Assembly: GCA_001770655.1 (NCBI GenBank)
Contig: MERQ01000058.1
Location: forward strand, 37,281 to 101,280
Length of the DNA stretch: 64,000 bases
Source: Betaproteobacteria bacterium RIFCSPLOWO2_12_FULL_68_20
GTDB taxonomy: Bacteria; Pseudomonadota; Gammaproteobacteria; Burkholderiales; SG8-39
Reading direction: 5' to 3'
The number at the start of each line of letters is the position of its first letter. The first letter of the stretch is position 1. Shown piece by piece: positions 1-9,216 of this stretch. Under the pieces are notes generated by a model. That model saw only the letters and a program-made list of their open reading frames with translations. It was not told the DNA's origin and searched no databases. The translations under genes and the position numbers were made by a program.

Positions 1-294
1 GAGCGCTCGAGCGCCTTTCCCGACGTTCCGACGCTGAAGGAGCTGGGCCTCGCCGAGCTGGAAGTCGAGACCTGGTACGGAGTGTTCGCGCCGGCCGGCA
101 CGCCCGCGCAGGCGGTGCTCAAGGTGAATGCGGGGATCGATTCGCTGCTTGCCGAGCCGGAGATGCGTGGCCTGCTCGCCAAGCAGGGCATGGTCGCCGC
201 CGGCGGCCCTCCCGAGCGCCTGGGCAAGCTCGTGGCGCGCGAGCTGTCGCGCTGGTCGCGCGTCGTCGCCGCGGCGGGAATCAAGGCCGACTGA
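1..294 (+). CDS. Bug-family (TTT) periplasmic solute-binding protein, C-terminal part
   Basis: The open frame enters from the left edge and ends in TGA, so only about 97 C-terminal residues are present. The text FPDVPTLKELG, then ETWYGVFAPAGTP and a closing helical stretch, is the usual C-terminal lobe of tripartite tricarboxylate transporter receptors (Bug family), which capture small organic acids in the periplasm. The GTG at 82 is internal and not the start. The stop abuts the ATG of the aldolase at 295, so the two are probably one operon. The ligand cannot be told from this fragment. Confidence 0.85.
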   Translation, partial: ERSSAFPDVPTLKELGLAELEVETWYGVFAPAGTPAQAVLKVNAGIDSLLAEPEMRGLLAKQGMVAAGGPPERLGKLVARELSRWSRVVAAAGIKAD

Positions 295-1011
295 ATGGAG
301 CAGCTCGAAGACCTGGTCGCCGCCTACCGCATCCTCGCCGAGCACGGCGTGATCGACGCCTACGGCCACGTCAGCCTGCGCTCGCCGCGCGACCCGGACC
401 GGTACTACCTCGCGCGCTCGATCGCGCCCGAGCGCGTGCAGCTCGAGGACCTGATCGAGTACGACCTCGGAAGCACGCCGGTGGGGGTCGAAGGCCGCGA
501 ATCGGTGCGCGAGCGGTTCATCCACGGCGAGATCTACCGCGCGCGGCCCGAGGTGATGGCGGTGGTCCACAACCACTCGCCTTCTGTGGTGCCGTTCAGC
601 GTCACCGGCGTGCCGATGCGCCCGATCTGGCACATGGCCGCGTTCGTGGGCGAGGGGCTGCCCAACTTCGAGATCCGCGACTTCCAGAAAGGCACCGACC
701 TGCTCGTCAAGACGCCGCAGCTCGGGCAGGCGCTCGCGCGCACGCTCGGCGCGAAGCCGGCCGCGCTGATGCGCGGGCACGGCTCGGTGGTGGTGGGCGA
801 AAACCTGCCGCGCGCGGTGGGCCGCAGCGTGTACCTGGAGCTTTCCGCGCGCATGCAGATGCAGGCGATGGCGCTCGCGGGCCCGGATGGAAGCATCGCC
901 TGGCTGGACGACGCCGAGGTGCGGGCCGCCGCCCCGATCCAGGACTACAAGCGCGCCTGGCCGCTGTGGCGCGACAAGGCGCTCGCAAGAGCAAAGGCGG
1001 AGCGCGGGTGA
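295..1011 (+). CDS. Class II aldolase/adducin family protein
   Basis: A 238-residue protein of normal length for the family, which carries out metal-dependent aldol cleavage or decarboxylation of small hydroxyacids and sugar phosphates. The zinc-site histidines are visible as HNHSPSVVPF near residue 92 and RGHGSVVVG near residue 160. The N-terminal YGHVSLR segment is also typical. The ATG directly follows the stop of the Bug protein, and the end overlaps the amidase start as GTGA, so the three are likely co-transcribed. Substrate unknown; decarboxylase-like members also belong here. Confidence 0.85.
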   Translation: MEQLEDLVAAYRILAEHGVIDAYGHVSLRSPRDPDRYYLARSIAPERVQLEDLIEYDLGSTPVGVEGRESVRERFIHGEIYRARPEVMAVVHNHSPSVVPFSVTGVPMRPIWHMAAFVGEGLPNFEIRDFQKGTDLLVKTPQLGQALARTLGAKPAALMRGHGSVVVGENLPRAVGRSVYLELSARMQMQAMALAGPDGSIAWLDDAEVRAAAPIQDYKRAWPLWRDKALARAKAERG

Positions 1012-2411
1012 GCGATCTCTGCTCGCTCACGGCGAGCGAGCTGCTGCGGCTTTATCGCTCCAAGGCCGTCTCGCCGGTCGAGGTCGCCGGCGCGGTCCTG
1101 CGGCGGATCGAGGAGATCAACCCGCGCCTGAACGCGTTCAATTTCATCGCGCCGGACGCGCTCGCGGCGGCAAAGGAATCCGAGACGCGCTGGCAGCGCG
1201 GCGAGCCGAAGGGACTGCTCGACGGCGTGCCGGTCTCGATCAAGGACATGATCCTCGCCAGGGGCTGGCCGACCCTGCGCGGCTCGAAGACGGTCGATCC
1301 GAAGGGACCGTGGAACGACGATGCGCCGGCGGTCGCGCGATTGCGCGAGGCGGGCGCGGTGCTCGTCGGGAAGACCACCACTCCCGAGTTCAGCTGGAAA
1401 GGCGTCACCGACAGCCCGCTCACCGGGATCACGCGCAATCCCTGGAACCCGGGCAAGACGCCCGGCGGCTCCTCGGGCGGCGCCGCGGCGGCGCTCGCCT
1501 CCGGAATGGGCCCGCTCGCGCTCGGCACCGACGGCGGCGGCTCGATCCGCATCCCGTGCTCGTTCACGGGGCTGTTCGGCATCAAGCCCTCGTTCGGGCG
1601 CGTGCCGATGTGGCCGCCCTCGCCCTTCGGCACGGTGGCGCACACCGGGCCGATGGCGCGCTCGGTCGCCGACGCGGCGCTGATGCTCGACGTGATCTCG
1701 CTTGCGGACGCGCGCGACTGGCTTGCCCTGCCGCACGAGGCGCGCGACTGGCGCGTCGGCCTCGAGGACGGCGTGCGTGGCTTGCGCGTCGCGTACTCGG
1801 CGGATCTCGGCTACGCGAAGGTCGATCCGGAAGTTGCGGCGTTAGTTCGCTCAGCCGCGCAGATTTTCGCCGAGCTCGGCGCGATGGTGGAGGAGAAGCA
1901 CCCGGGCTTCGAGAATGCCGAGCCGATCTTCCGCGTGCACTGGTTTTCCGGCGCCGCCTTCATGCTGAAGGACTTTTCCGCCGAGAAGAGAAAGCTCATG
2001 GACCCCGGCCTCCTCGAGGTCGCCGAGCAGGGGAGCAGGATCACCCCCGCCGAGATCTTCGAGGCCCAGATGAAGCGCGCCGCCCTCGGCGAGCACATGA
2101 ACCTGTTCCACCGCGACTACGACCTGCTGGTCACGCCGACGCTCGCGATCGCGGCGTTCGACGTCGGGCGGGAATTCCCTGAAGGGCAAGAGCGCTGGAC
2201 CGACTGGACCCCGTTCACCTACCCGTTCAATCTCACCCAGCAGCCCGCGGCCTCGATTCCGTGCGGGCTCACGAAAGCCGGGCTGCCGGTCGGGCTGCAC
2301 ATCGTCGGGCCGCGCTACGGCGAGGCGCTGGTGCTGCGTGCGGCGCGCGCCTTCGAGTCGGCGCGGCCGATCGCGCTGCCCGACATCACGAAGCTGAAGA
2401 AAGCTGCGTGA
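1008..2411 (+). CDS. Amidase (amidase signature family)
   Basis: A 467-residue cytoplasmic amidase when started at the GTG at 1008, which overlaps the previous stop; a longer reading from 966 lies mostly inside the aldolase gene and is less likely. The catalytic triad is readable: Lys79 in SIKDM, cis-Ser155 in GGSSGG and Ser179 in DGGGSIRIP, with the 24-residue serine spacing seen in the family. Members hydrolyse amides, indoleacetamide or aminoacyl-tRNA. No gatB or gatC is present, so a catabolic amidase is more likely than a tRNA amidotransferase subunit. Its last 26 bases overlap a convergent gene. Confidence 0.92.
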   Translation: MSDLCSLTASELLRLYRSKAVSPVEVAGAVLRRIEEINPRLNAFNFIAPDALAAAKESETRWQRGEPKGLLDGVPVSIKDMILARGWPTLRGSKTVDPKGPWNDDAPAVARLREAGAVLVGKTTTPEFSWKGVTDSPLTGITRNPWNPGKTPGGSSGGAAAALASGMGPLALGTDGGGSIRIPCSFTGLFGIKPSFGRVPMWPPSPFGTVAHTGPMARSVADAALMLDVISLADARDWLALPHEARDWRVGLEDGVRGLRVAYSADLGYAKVDPEVAALVRSAAQIFAELGAMVEEKHPGFENAEPIFRVHWFSGAAFMLKDFSAEKRKLMDPGLLEVAEQGSRITPAEIFEAQMKRAALGEHMNLFHRDYDLLVTPTLAIAAFDVGREFPEGQERWTDWTPFTYPFNLTQQPAASIPCGLTKAGLPVGLHIVGPRYGEALVLRAARAFESARPIALPDITKLKKAA

Positions 2412-2832
2412 GCTCGAGCGCCCAGGTCGAGACCACCTTGTCCTCCTCGAGCAGCGCGCCGCGCGCGGTGTAGCGGCGCTCGTCGAGCTTCTGCACGCAC
2501 TCGAAGCCGCGATAGCGGCCGGTGGGGCTCGCGTAGAACGACAGGATCGCGTCGCCGGCCAGCACGAACCTGCCGCGCAGCGCGCCGATGGTCGGGTTGT
2601 GCGAGATCCAGTGCGTCGAGCGCGCACCCGGCGAGAACGGCTCGATCTCGTAGCGGTTGTGGTGCTCGCCGGGCCGCTCGCCGCGCACCCGCAGCACTCC
2701 TTCGGAGATCCAGCGGCCCGGCTCGTGTCGGATGAACGTCTCTCCGACGACCGGGGAGGCGGTTCCGCCGGCGTCCCGGTACTCCCCCTCGGCGCGCCAG
2801 GTGCCTTCCTCGAAGAGGAAGCTGTGCTCCAA
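2386..2832 (-). CDS. Conserved protein of unknown function, beta-rich
   Basis: A 148-residue protein. I chose the TTG at 2832 because it sits just after the stop of the maleylacetate reductase gene and gives MEHSFLFEEGTW, a natural N-terminus for relatives I recall; longer readings run inside the upstream gene. The sequence alternates short beta-strands (GVLRVRG, THWISHNPTIGALRG, GRYRGFECVQKLDERRY), which suggests a lipocalin-like or nitrobindin-like barrel, but this is inference. No catalytic motif is seen. It is the last gene of a minus-strand operon with maleylacetate reductase. Confidence 0.7.
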   Translation of the reverse strand: MEHSFLFEEGTWRAEGEYRDAGGTASPVVGETFIRHEPGRWISEGVLRVRGERPGEHHNRYEIEPFSPGARSTHWISHNPTIGALRGRFVLAGDAILSFYASPTGRYRGFECVQKLDERRYTARGALLEEDKVVSTWALELTQLSSAS

Positions 2833-2833
2833 G

Positions 2834-3892
2834 CTAGGCCGCCGGCCGCTTGCCGGCGTAGGCGTCGCGCAGCAGCTCGAGCACCGGCGCGTACTCGACC
2901 TTGCGCGGATTCGGGTAAGGCGCCTCGGTCGCAATGCGCGCGGCGCGCTCGATGTCGCCTTCCTTCATGCCGATCTCCGAAAGCCGCATCGGAATTCCGA
3001 GTCCCGACTCGAGGTCGTACAGTCCGCCCGCCGCTTCGCCCGCCCCGATCGCTCGAGCCACGCGCGCCATCGCCTCCGCCGCGGCGTCGCGGTTGTAGCG
3101 CGCCGCGTGCGGCAGCACGATCGAGTGCGTCTCGGCGTGCGGCAGCCCGAGTCCGCCGAGCACGTGGCACAGCTTGTGGTGCAGCGCCATCCCCGCGGAG
3201 TTGAGCGCCGCGCCGGCGAGCCAGGCGCCGTACAGCGCCTCGGAGCGCGCCTCCAGGTTCGCCGGCGCCTTCACGACGCGCGGCAGCGCGCCGGCGAGCG
3301 CGCGGATTCCCTCCTCGGCCATCAGCGAGACGATCGGGTTGCCGTCGTGCGCATAGAGCGCCTCGACGCTATGCGCGATCGCGTTCATGCCGCTCGCCGC
3401 CGAGAGCGCCGGCGGCAGCGTGAGCGTGAGCTCGGGATCGTAGATCACCGTCCGCGGCAGCACCTTCGGGTCGCGGCCGGTCTTCTTCAGACCGCCTTCG
3501 CTCAAACCGTAGATGGTGGTCATCTCGGAGCCGGCGTAGGTGGTGGGCACGGCGAGGATCGGCAGGCCGGAGACGAGCGCGATCGCCTTGCCCAGGCCGG
3601 TGGTCGAGCCGCCGCCGACGGTCACGCAGCAATCGGCGCCGAGCTCGGCCGCGGAGCGCCGCGCTTCTTCGGCGATCTCGAGCGGGACGTGCATCGCCGC
3701 CTTGTCGTACACGCCGGCCGCGCGCGCGCCGAGGCTCGCCCCGACCTTGCGCACCGCGTCCGACTGCTCGGGGGTCGAAAGGAGCAGCGCGCGCTTCGCG
3801 CCGAGCCGGTCGAGCTCGGCCGGCAGTTGCGCGATCGAGCCCGTGCCGAAGATGACCCGCGACGGATAGCCGACGTAGACGAACTGCCTCAA
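2834..3892 (-). CDS. Maleylacetate reductase (iron-containing alcohol dehydrogenase fold)
   Basis: A 352-residue protein that would reduce maleylacetate to 3-oxoadipate with NAD(P)H, the link between (chloro)hydroxyquinol or catechol cleavage and the TCA cycle. The glycine-rich nucleotide loop GGGSTTGLGKA (around residue 93), the PTTYAGSEMT segment and the NAIAHSVEALYA region match this branch of the Fe-ADH superfamily. The start used is a TTG at 3892, closely preceded by a purine-rich AGGGGAG, so the exact start is uncertain. It lies between a fumarylacetoacetase-like gene and the unknown beta-rich gene, which fits aromatic catabolism. Confidence 0.85.
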   Translation of the reverse strand: MRQFVYVGYPSRVIFGTGSIAQLPAELDRLGAKRALLLSTPEQSDAVRKVGASLGARAAGVYDKAAMHVPLEIAEEARRSAAELGADCCVTVGGGSTTGLGKAIALVSGLPILAVPTTYAGSEMTTIYGLSEGGLKKTGRDPKVLPRTVIYDPELTLTLPPALSAASGMNAIAHSVEALYAHDGNPIVSLMAEEGIRALAGALPRVVKAPANLEARSEALYGAWLAGAALNSAGMALHHKLCHVLGGLGLPHAETHSIVLPHAARYNRDAAAEAMARVARAIGAGEAAGGLYDLESGLGIPMRLSEIGMKEGDIERAARIATEAPYPNPRKVEYAPVLELLRDAYAGKRPAA

Positions 3893-3920
3893 CTCTCCCC
3901 TCCCCGCGGGAGGAGCCAGT

Positions 3921-4769
3921 CTAGTCCCTGGCGATCGGGTTGACGAGGGTGCCGACCCGGCTCACCTCGACCTCGACGCTATCGCCGGGCTTCATCCACA
4001 CCGGCGGATTGCGCCGCGAGCCCACGCCTCCCGGCGTGCCGGTCGCGATCACGTCGCCCGGGGCGAGCGGCGTGAAGGTCGAGATGTACTGGATCACCAC
4101 GGGAATGGTGAAGATCATCATCGAGGTGTCGGCGTGCTGCATCACCTGGCCGTTGAGGCGCGTGGTGAGCTCGAGCTTGGTGCCGTCCGGGATCTCGTCG
4201 CGCGTCACCATCCAGGGACCGAAGCCGCCGGTGGCGACGAAGTTCTTGCCGGGCGTCCACTGCGTGGTGTGGCGCTGCCAGTCGCGCACCGAGCCGTCGT
4301 GGTAGCAGCTGTAGCCCGCGACGTGGGATAGCGCGTCCTCCTTGCGGATGCGCCGCCCGCCGCGCCCGATCACCACCGCGATCTCGCCCTCGTAGTCGAA
4401 CTGCGTGGACTCGCGCGGCATCAGCATCGGCTGGCGGTGCCCGACCTGCGACTCGGGCCAGCGCACGAAGATCGAGGGGTTCTCGCTCTTGTCGCGCTTG
4501 GTCTCCTGCACGTGCTCCTCGTAATTCAGGCCGACGCAGAAGATCTTGCCCGGGTTGGGGATCACCGGCAGGAACGCGATGTGCTCGATCGAGGCGTCGG
4601 GGCTCGCGCCGCGGATGGCGCGCTTCGCCTCCTCGTAGGCCTCGCCCGCGACCAGGGCGCGCAGGTCAGGGAACCGCGCGCCGATGCGCCGCCCCAGATC
4701 GAACACCTTGCCGTCCTCGATCGCGCCGAAGCTCGCGCGACCTTCGAGGACGTAGCTCGCAAGTTTCAT
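3921..4769 (-). CDS. Fumarylacetoacetate hydrolase family protein
   Basis: A 282-residue enzyme of the FAH fold, which hydrolyses or decarboxylates oxo-diacids at the end of aromatic ring-cleavage routes. KIFCVGLNYEEHVQE is the typical entry to the catalytic core; metal ligands are visible in FDYEGEIAVVIGRGG and SCYHDGSVRDWQ; GDVIATGTPGGVG is the family C-terminal signature. I chose the ATG at 4769 because GGGAGGAGCG precedes it at proper distance; a 16-residue longer form lacks such a site. Adjacent to maleylacetate reductase on the same strand. Confidence 0.88.
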   Translation of the reverse strand: MKLASYVLEGRASFGAIEDGKVFDLGRRIGARFPDLRALVAGEAYEEAKRAIRGASPDASIEHIAFLPVIPNPGKIFCVGLNYEEHVQETKRDKSENPSIFVRWPESQVGHRQPMLMPRESTQFDYEGEIAVVIGRGGRRIRKEDALSHVAGYSCYHDGSVRDWQRHTTQWTPGKNFVATGGFGPWMVTRDEIPDGTKLELTTRLNGQVMQHADTSMMIFTIPVVIQYISTFTPLAPGDVIATGTPGGVGSRRNPPVWMKPGDSVEVEVSRVGTLVNPIARD

Positions 4770-4954
4770 CGCTCCTCCCGCTGAAAAAGGCGCCATGTTA
4801 GCGGGAATGCGCGACACGTTGTAGTGGCCGGACTACACCGCGCCCGTATAGAAAGAAGCGCCCATGCGATCGATGTCGCGCACGAAGATGCCGACATGGC
4901 TGAAGCTGACGGGCGGAATCCGGCCCATTCGCCCGCGGAAGGTAACATACCGCC

Positions 4955-5806
4955 TTGCTCTCCCAATCCCGTTCCTTGCGCGGCGCGCTGTGGATGGGCG
5001 GTGCGGTGCTGTCGTTCTCCGTCATGGCGATCGCGGCACGCGAGCTGCTGCGGCATATGGGCGCCTTCGAAGTGGTGCTCATGCGCAGCGTCGTGATGCT
5101 GGCGATCGTCCTGGCGCTCCTGCCCGGTGCCGGCGCCTCGCCGCGCACGCAGCGCTTTCCTCTGCACGCGCTGAGGAACGGTGTGCATTTCGTCGGGCAA
5201 TCGTGCTGGGTTTACGCGATCGGCGCCCTCCCGCTCGCGACCGTGTTCGCGATCGAGTTCACCATGCCGGTGTGGACCGCGCTTCTCGCTGCCCTGCTGC
5301 TCGGCGAGCGGCTCACCCCGCCGCGCGCTGCGATGCTGGTCCTGGGCCTCGCCGGCGTGCTCATCATCCTGCGGCCCGGGCTGTCGTTCATCCACCCGGC
5401 GGCGCTCGTCATGCTGCTCGGCTCGCTCGCGTTCGGCGCGCAGTTCATCTTCACCAAGCAGCTCACCACCAGCGAGCGGCCGACCTCGGTGCTGTTCTGG
5501 ATGTCGGTGATCCAGCTGCCGTTGTCGCTCGCGGCGAGCCTGCCGTGGTGGGTATGGCCGACGCTCGCCGACCTGCCCTGGGCGCTCGCCATCGGCGCCG
5601 GCAGCTACGCCGCCCACTACTGCATCACCCGCTCGGTTCGGATCGCCGACGCGACGGTCGTGGTGCCGGTCGATTTCCTGCGCCTGCCGCTCATCGCCGT
5701 CGTCGGCGCGGCGGCCTACGGCGAGGCGCTGGATCCGCTGGTGTTCGTCGGCGCGGCGGTGATCTTCGCCGGCACCTGGTTCACCCTGTCGCGGGAGCGG
5801 CGCTAG
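4955..5806 (+). CDS. DMT-superfamily EamA transporter
   Basis: A 283-residue inner-membrane protein with about ten hydrophobic segments in two EamA repeats (roughly residues 10-140 and 150-280). Family members export amino acids or metabolites. The start is a TTG at 4955. The two halves show the usual pattern VMLAIVLALL / TVFAIEFTMPVWTALLAALLLGE and VPVDFLRLPLIAVVGAAAYGE. It stands alone on the plus strand and its last 26 bases overlap the end of the convergent acyl-CoA ligase. Substrate unknown. Confidence 0.88.
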   Translation: MLSQSRSLRGALWMGGAVLSFSVMAIAARELLRHMGAFEVVLMRSVVMLAIVLALLPGAGASPRTQRFPLHALRNGVHFVGQSCWVYAIGALPLATVFAIEFTMPVWTALLAALLLGERLTPPRAAMLVLGLAGVLIILRPGLSFIHPAALVMLLGSLAFGAQFIFTKQLTTSERPTSVLFWMSVIQLPLSLAASLPWWVWPTLADLPWALAIGAGSYAAHYCITRSVRIADATVVVPVDFLRLPLIAVVGAAAYGEALDPLVFVGAAVIFAGTWFTLSRERR

Positions 5807-7319
5807 CGGGCGGCGCCGGCTGCAGGCCAAGCTCGCGGATGGCGTGCTCGCGCAGTTTCGCCTTCTGCACCTTGCCGCTCGCGGTCATGCCGATCGTCTC
5901 GAAGTCCGGCACGATCTTCAGGTAGCGCGGCACGCGAAAGTTGGCGCATCTTGCCCGGCACCACTCCACCAGATCCTGTTCCGAGCAGCCGCCGCTCGAC
6001 TTGAGCGTGACGTAGGCGCACGCAACCTCGCCCAGGCGCGCGTCCGGCACGCCGACCACCTGCGCCGCCTCGACCGCGGGATGGGCCAGCAGCACCTCCT
6101 CCACCTCCGCCGGCGCCACGTTCTCGCCGCCGACGCGGAACACGTCCTTGAGCCGCCCGACCATGCGCAGCCGGCCGTCGGCGGCGAGCTCGCCGAGGTC
6201 TCCCGTGCGCAGCCAGCCGTCAGCGGTGAAAGCCGCGGCCGTCTGCTCGGGATCGTTGTAGTAGCCGCGCATCACGTTCCAGCCGCGCACCTGGATCTCG
6301 CCTTCGGGCGAGATCCTGACTTCGACGCCCTCGTGCGGCTTCGCCAGGCCCTCGACCCTGAGCTCCTCCGGGTCGCGCCAGTCGCTCATCACCACGTTGG
6401 GCGAGGCCTCCGAGAGCCCGTACGCCGCGCAGATCGCCTTGGCACCGAGCACGTCGATGATTTTGCGCATCGTCTGCGGCCCGGCCGCGGCCCAGCCCCC
6501 GCGCAGCACGAGCTTTCTCTTGGCGAAGTCCTGGTGGCCCATCAGCATCTGGAAGATGGTGTCGTTCCCGGAGGTGAGCGTGCAGCGCTCGCGCTCCATC
6601 GTCGCCAGCGCGGCGCCGGCGTCGAAGGTCGGAAGGGTGACCAGGCAGGCGCCGGCGACGAGCGACATCAGGGCCGAGAGCGTCGAGCCGCCCACGTGGA
6701 ACAGCGGCCGGCAGTTGAAGTAGCGGTCCTCGGGACGGATGCCGATGCGCGTCCCGGCCGCCCAGGCGTTGCGCAGCATGTTGTGGTGCGTGAGCATCGC
6801 GCCCTTCGGGACCGCGGTGGTGCCCGAAGTGAACTGGATGAGCAGGAGATCCTCAGGACCGACGCGCTCGCTCGCCGCCGGCCCGGAGGAAAAATCGATG
6901 CTCTCGAGGACCACCGCCTTCTTGAGCTTCGGCAGGGCCGGGCGCACCTCGCGCACCATCGCCGCGAAGTCCTGCTTGAGGAACCTCTCCACGTAGAACA
7001 GCGCCTTGCAGTCGGACTTCGACAGGCAGAAGGCGAGCTCGGCGGCCTTGAAACGGGTGTTCACCGGCACCGTCACCGCGCCGATCAGCGCCGCGCCGTA
7101 GAACAGCACGATCCAGTGCTCGCCGTTGGAGGCGAGAATGCCGACGTGGTCGCCGCGCCGGATGCCCATCGCGTGCATGGCGCCGGCCGCCCGTTTCGCC
7201 TTTTGCAGCAGCTGACGGTAGCTGAGCCGCGCGGTCTCGGTCACCAGCGCCGGCTCGTCGGCGCGGTGCGCCGCCTGCTCCTCCAGGATCTCCCCGAGCG
7301 TCCTCGCCTGCCAGCTCAT
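5781..7319 (-). CDS. AMP-dependent acyl-CoA synthetase/ligase
   Basis: A 512-residue acyl-adenylate/CoA ligase. The P-loop-like FTSGTTAVPKG (near residue 165), the YGLSEASPN segment, the GWLRTGDLGEL hinge and the C-terminal GKVQK lysine motif are all intact. It would activate a carboxylic acid with ATP and CoA, feeding the two hydratases and the CoA transferase encoded just upstream. Its ATG overlaps the stop of the hydratase gene (ATGA). The alanine/proline-rich tail after residue 500 is not conserved. Substrate not predictable; medium-chain or aromatic acids are possible. Confidence 0.92.
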   Translation of the reverse strand: MSWQARTLGEILEEQAAHRADEPALVTETARLSYRQLLQKAKRAAGAMHAMGIRRGDHVGILASNGEHWIVLFYGAALIGAVTVPVNTRFKAAELAFCLSKSDCKALFYVERFLKQDFAAMVREVRPALPKLKKAVVLESIDFSSGPAASERVGPEDLLLIQFTSGTTAVPKGAMLTHHNMLRNAWAAGTRIGIRPEDRYFNCRPLFHVGGSTLSALMSLVAGACLVTLPTFDAGAALATMERERCTLTSGNDTIFQMLMGHQDFAKRKLVLRGGWAAAGPQTMRKIIDVLGAKAICAAYGLSEASPNVVMSDWRDPEELRVEGLAKPHEGVEVRISPEGEIQVRGWNVMRGYYNDPEQTAAAFTADGWLRTGDLGELAADGRLRMVGRLKDVFRVGGENVAPAEVEEVLLAHPAVEAAQVVGVPDARLGEVACAYVTLKSSGGCSEQDLVEWCRARCANFRVPRYLKIVPDFETIGMTASGKVQKAKLREHAIRELGLQPAPPASAAPATG

Positions 7320-8041
7320 CGCCGGCCCATCCAGACGCCCGAGGCGATCTGTTCCTCGATCGCCGCGATCTCGGTCTCGAGCGCACCCTTCGGGTCCAGC
7401 TCAACGCCCCGGTCGATGGTGCGCTTGGCGAGCCGCAGCGACGCGGCGGGGGCGCTTACGATCGCCGCGGCGATTTCGTCCAGCACCTTTTCGAGCAGCT
7501 CCCCGGGCACCACCCGCGCAACGAAGCCGTGCGCCGCCGCCTCTTCCGCGCCAAGCGTCCGCCCGGTCAGCATGAGGTCCTTCGCGAGGCGCTTGCCGAT
7601 CACGCGCGGCAGCCGCTGCGTGGCGCCGACGGTGCCGCGCAGGGCTTCGGGCGTGCGGAAGCTCGCCTGCGGCGTCGCGACGACGAAGTCGCACGCCGCC
7701 GCGATCTCGACGCCCGAGCCGACCGCCGGTCCGTGGACCACGGCGATCGTCGGCATCGGCAGCGCTTCGAGCGTGGAGTACGCGTCGAACGCCTTCATGC
7801 GCCGCGCGCGCACCTGGTCCTCGTCCATTCCCTCGCGCTCCTTGAGGTCCGCGCCGGCGCAGAACGCCGGGCCGTTGGCGCGCACGAACACCACCCGTAC
7901 GCTCTCGTCCACCAGCGCGGCCTTCGCGGCGGCGAACAGGCCGTCGCACATCGCAAGGTTCAGTGCGTTGCGCGCCTCCGGCCGGTCGAGCGTGATGGTC
8001 GCGATGCCGTTCGCGACCGAGTATAGGACGGCTTGCCTCAT
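7316..8041 (-). CDS. Enoyl-CoA hydratase/isomerase family protein
   Basis: A 241-residue crotonase-fold protein. DRPEARNALN near the N-terminus and the oxyanion-hole region AFCAGADLKERE and HGPAVGSGVEIAAACD are typical of the family. In place of the usual second catalytic glutamate the segment reads RTPEALRGTVGATQRLPR, so hydratase versus isomerase activity is uncertain. Start ATG overlaps the CoA-transferase stop by 4 bases, and its stop overlaps the ligase start in the same way. Likely one step of an acyl-CoA degradation operon. Confidence 0.88.
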   Translation of the reverse strand: MRQAVLYSVANGIATITLDRPEARNALNLAMCDGLFAAAKAALVDESVRVVFVRANGPAFCAGADLKEREGMDEDQVRARRMKAFDAYSTLEALPMPTIAVVHGPAVGSGVEIAAACDFVVATPQASFRTPEALRGTVGATQRLPRVIGKRLAKDLMLTGRTLGAEEAAAHGFVARVVPGELLEKVLDEIAAAIVSAPAASLRLAKRTIDRGVELDPKGALETEIAAIEEQIASGVWMGRR

Positions 8042-9216
8042 ATCGCGTTCGCTGCCCGAAGCTCGGCAATTTTCTCGGCGCTGTAGCCTAGCCGCTCCGA
8101 AAGCACTTTTTCGGTGTGCTCGCCGAGCATGGGCGGCGCGGCGATCCCGGGATTGTCCCAGCCCAGGAACTTGTACGGCAGCGCGAGCGCCTTGAATTCG
8201 CCCACCCCCGGGTAGTCGAAGCTTCCGACCAGGTTGCGCGCGCGCACGTGCGGGTCGGCGAGGATCTCGGCGACGTCGTTCACCGGGCCTGCCGGGACAT
8301 CGGCATGGTCGAGCGTCTCCAGAAGCGCCGCCCGGTCGAGCCTCGCGATCGTCTCGGCGAGCTTCGCCGTCACCTCGGCGCGCTTTTCTACGCGTGCGGC
8401 GTTGTCGGGATAATCCGAACCCCAGGCTTCGATCCCGAGCGCCCGGCACAAGGGCGCCCAATGCTGGTCGCTCGCGGTCACATGCGCGTACTTGCCGTCC
8501 TTGCAGCGGAAGGTCGCGCTCGGCACGCGCCCCGGATGCTCGGTGCCCAGGCGCGGCGGAACTTCGCCGAGCGCGAAATAGCGCGCCGCGGCGAGCGTCA
8601 GCAGCGCCACCTGCCCGTCGAGCATCGCGAAGTCCACGTGGCAGCCCCGTCCGACCCGCTCGCGCCCGGCGAGCGCAGCGAGGATCGCGATCGCGATCCA
8701 AAGGCCCGAGGTCAGGTCGGCGACGGGAAGCCCCGGCTTGACCGGCCCGCCGCCTTTCTCGCCCGTGAGACTCATGATCCCGCCCATCGCCTGGAACACC
8801 GTGTCGTAGCCCTTCTTGTGCGCGTAGGGCCCGTTCTGGCCGAATCCGGTGCACGAAACGTACACGAGCCGCGGATTCAGCGCCGACAGGGTCGCGTAGT
8901 CGAGCCCGGAGCGGCCGAGAGCTCCCACCGGGAAATTCTCCACCAGCACGTCGGCCTGCTGCGCGAGCTCGCGCACGATCCTGCGCCCGTCGTCGGCGCG
9001 CAGGTTGACCGTGATCGATTCCTTGGAGCGGTTGCAGGCGAAGAAGTACGCGCTGTCGCGCGCAAGCCGCGGCTCGAAGGTCCTCGTTTCGTCGCCCGCG
9101 CCCGGCTGCTCGACCTTGATCACCTTCGCTCCCAGCTCGGCGAGGATCATGCTCGCGAACGGGCAGGCGAGCACGCGCGACAGGTCGAGGATCGTCAGCT
9201 GCTCGAGCGGCTTCAT
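8038..9216 (-). CDS. CaiB/BaiF family III CoA transferase
   Basis: A 392-residue protein of normal family length, which moves CoA between acyl donors and acceptors. The N-terminus reads LTILDLSRVLACPFASMILAELGA followed by KVIKVEQPGAGDETR; the catalytic aspartate is expected in the GLPVADLTSGLW segment. The start at 9216 is an ATG overlapping the upstream hydratase stop by 4 bases. It sits between two crotonase-fold genes and upstream of a ligase, so a CoA-ester pathway is clear although the acid is not. Confidence 0.92.
   Translation of the reverse strand: MKPLEQLTILDLSRVLACPFASMILAELGAKVIKVEQPGAGDETRTFEPRLARDSAYFFACNRSKESITVNLRADDGRRIVRELAQQADVLVENFPVGALGRSGLDYATLSALNPRLVYVSCTGFGQNGPYAHKKGYDTVFQAMGGIMSLTGEKGGGPVKPGLPVADLTSGLWIAIAILAALAGRERVGRGCHVDFAMLDGQVALLTLAAARYFALGEVPPRLGTEHPGRVPSATFRCKDGKYAHVTASDQHWAPLCRALGIEAWGSDYPDNAARVEKRAEVTAKLAETIARLDRAALLETLDHADVPAGPVNDVAEILADPHVRARNLVGSFDYPGVGEFKALALPYKFLGWDNPGIAAPPMLGEHTEKVLSERLGYSAEKIAELRAANAI

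Noticed and set aside
887..2182. A 431-codon plus-strand frame overlapping the amidase
   Set aside because: Alternate frame of the amidase gene, which has full catalytic residues; the alternative is Arg/Ala-rich and lacks motifs.
3895..3915. CTCCCCTCCCCGCGGGAGGAG as a terminator or repeat
   Set aside because: Stem is imperfect, lies between co-directional genes and lacks a T tract; not the same as the two-hairpin repeat family.
5844..8195. A 783-codon plus-strand frame
   Set aside because: It covers the antisense of the ligase and hydratase genes, shows biased composition and no recognisable domain.
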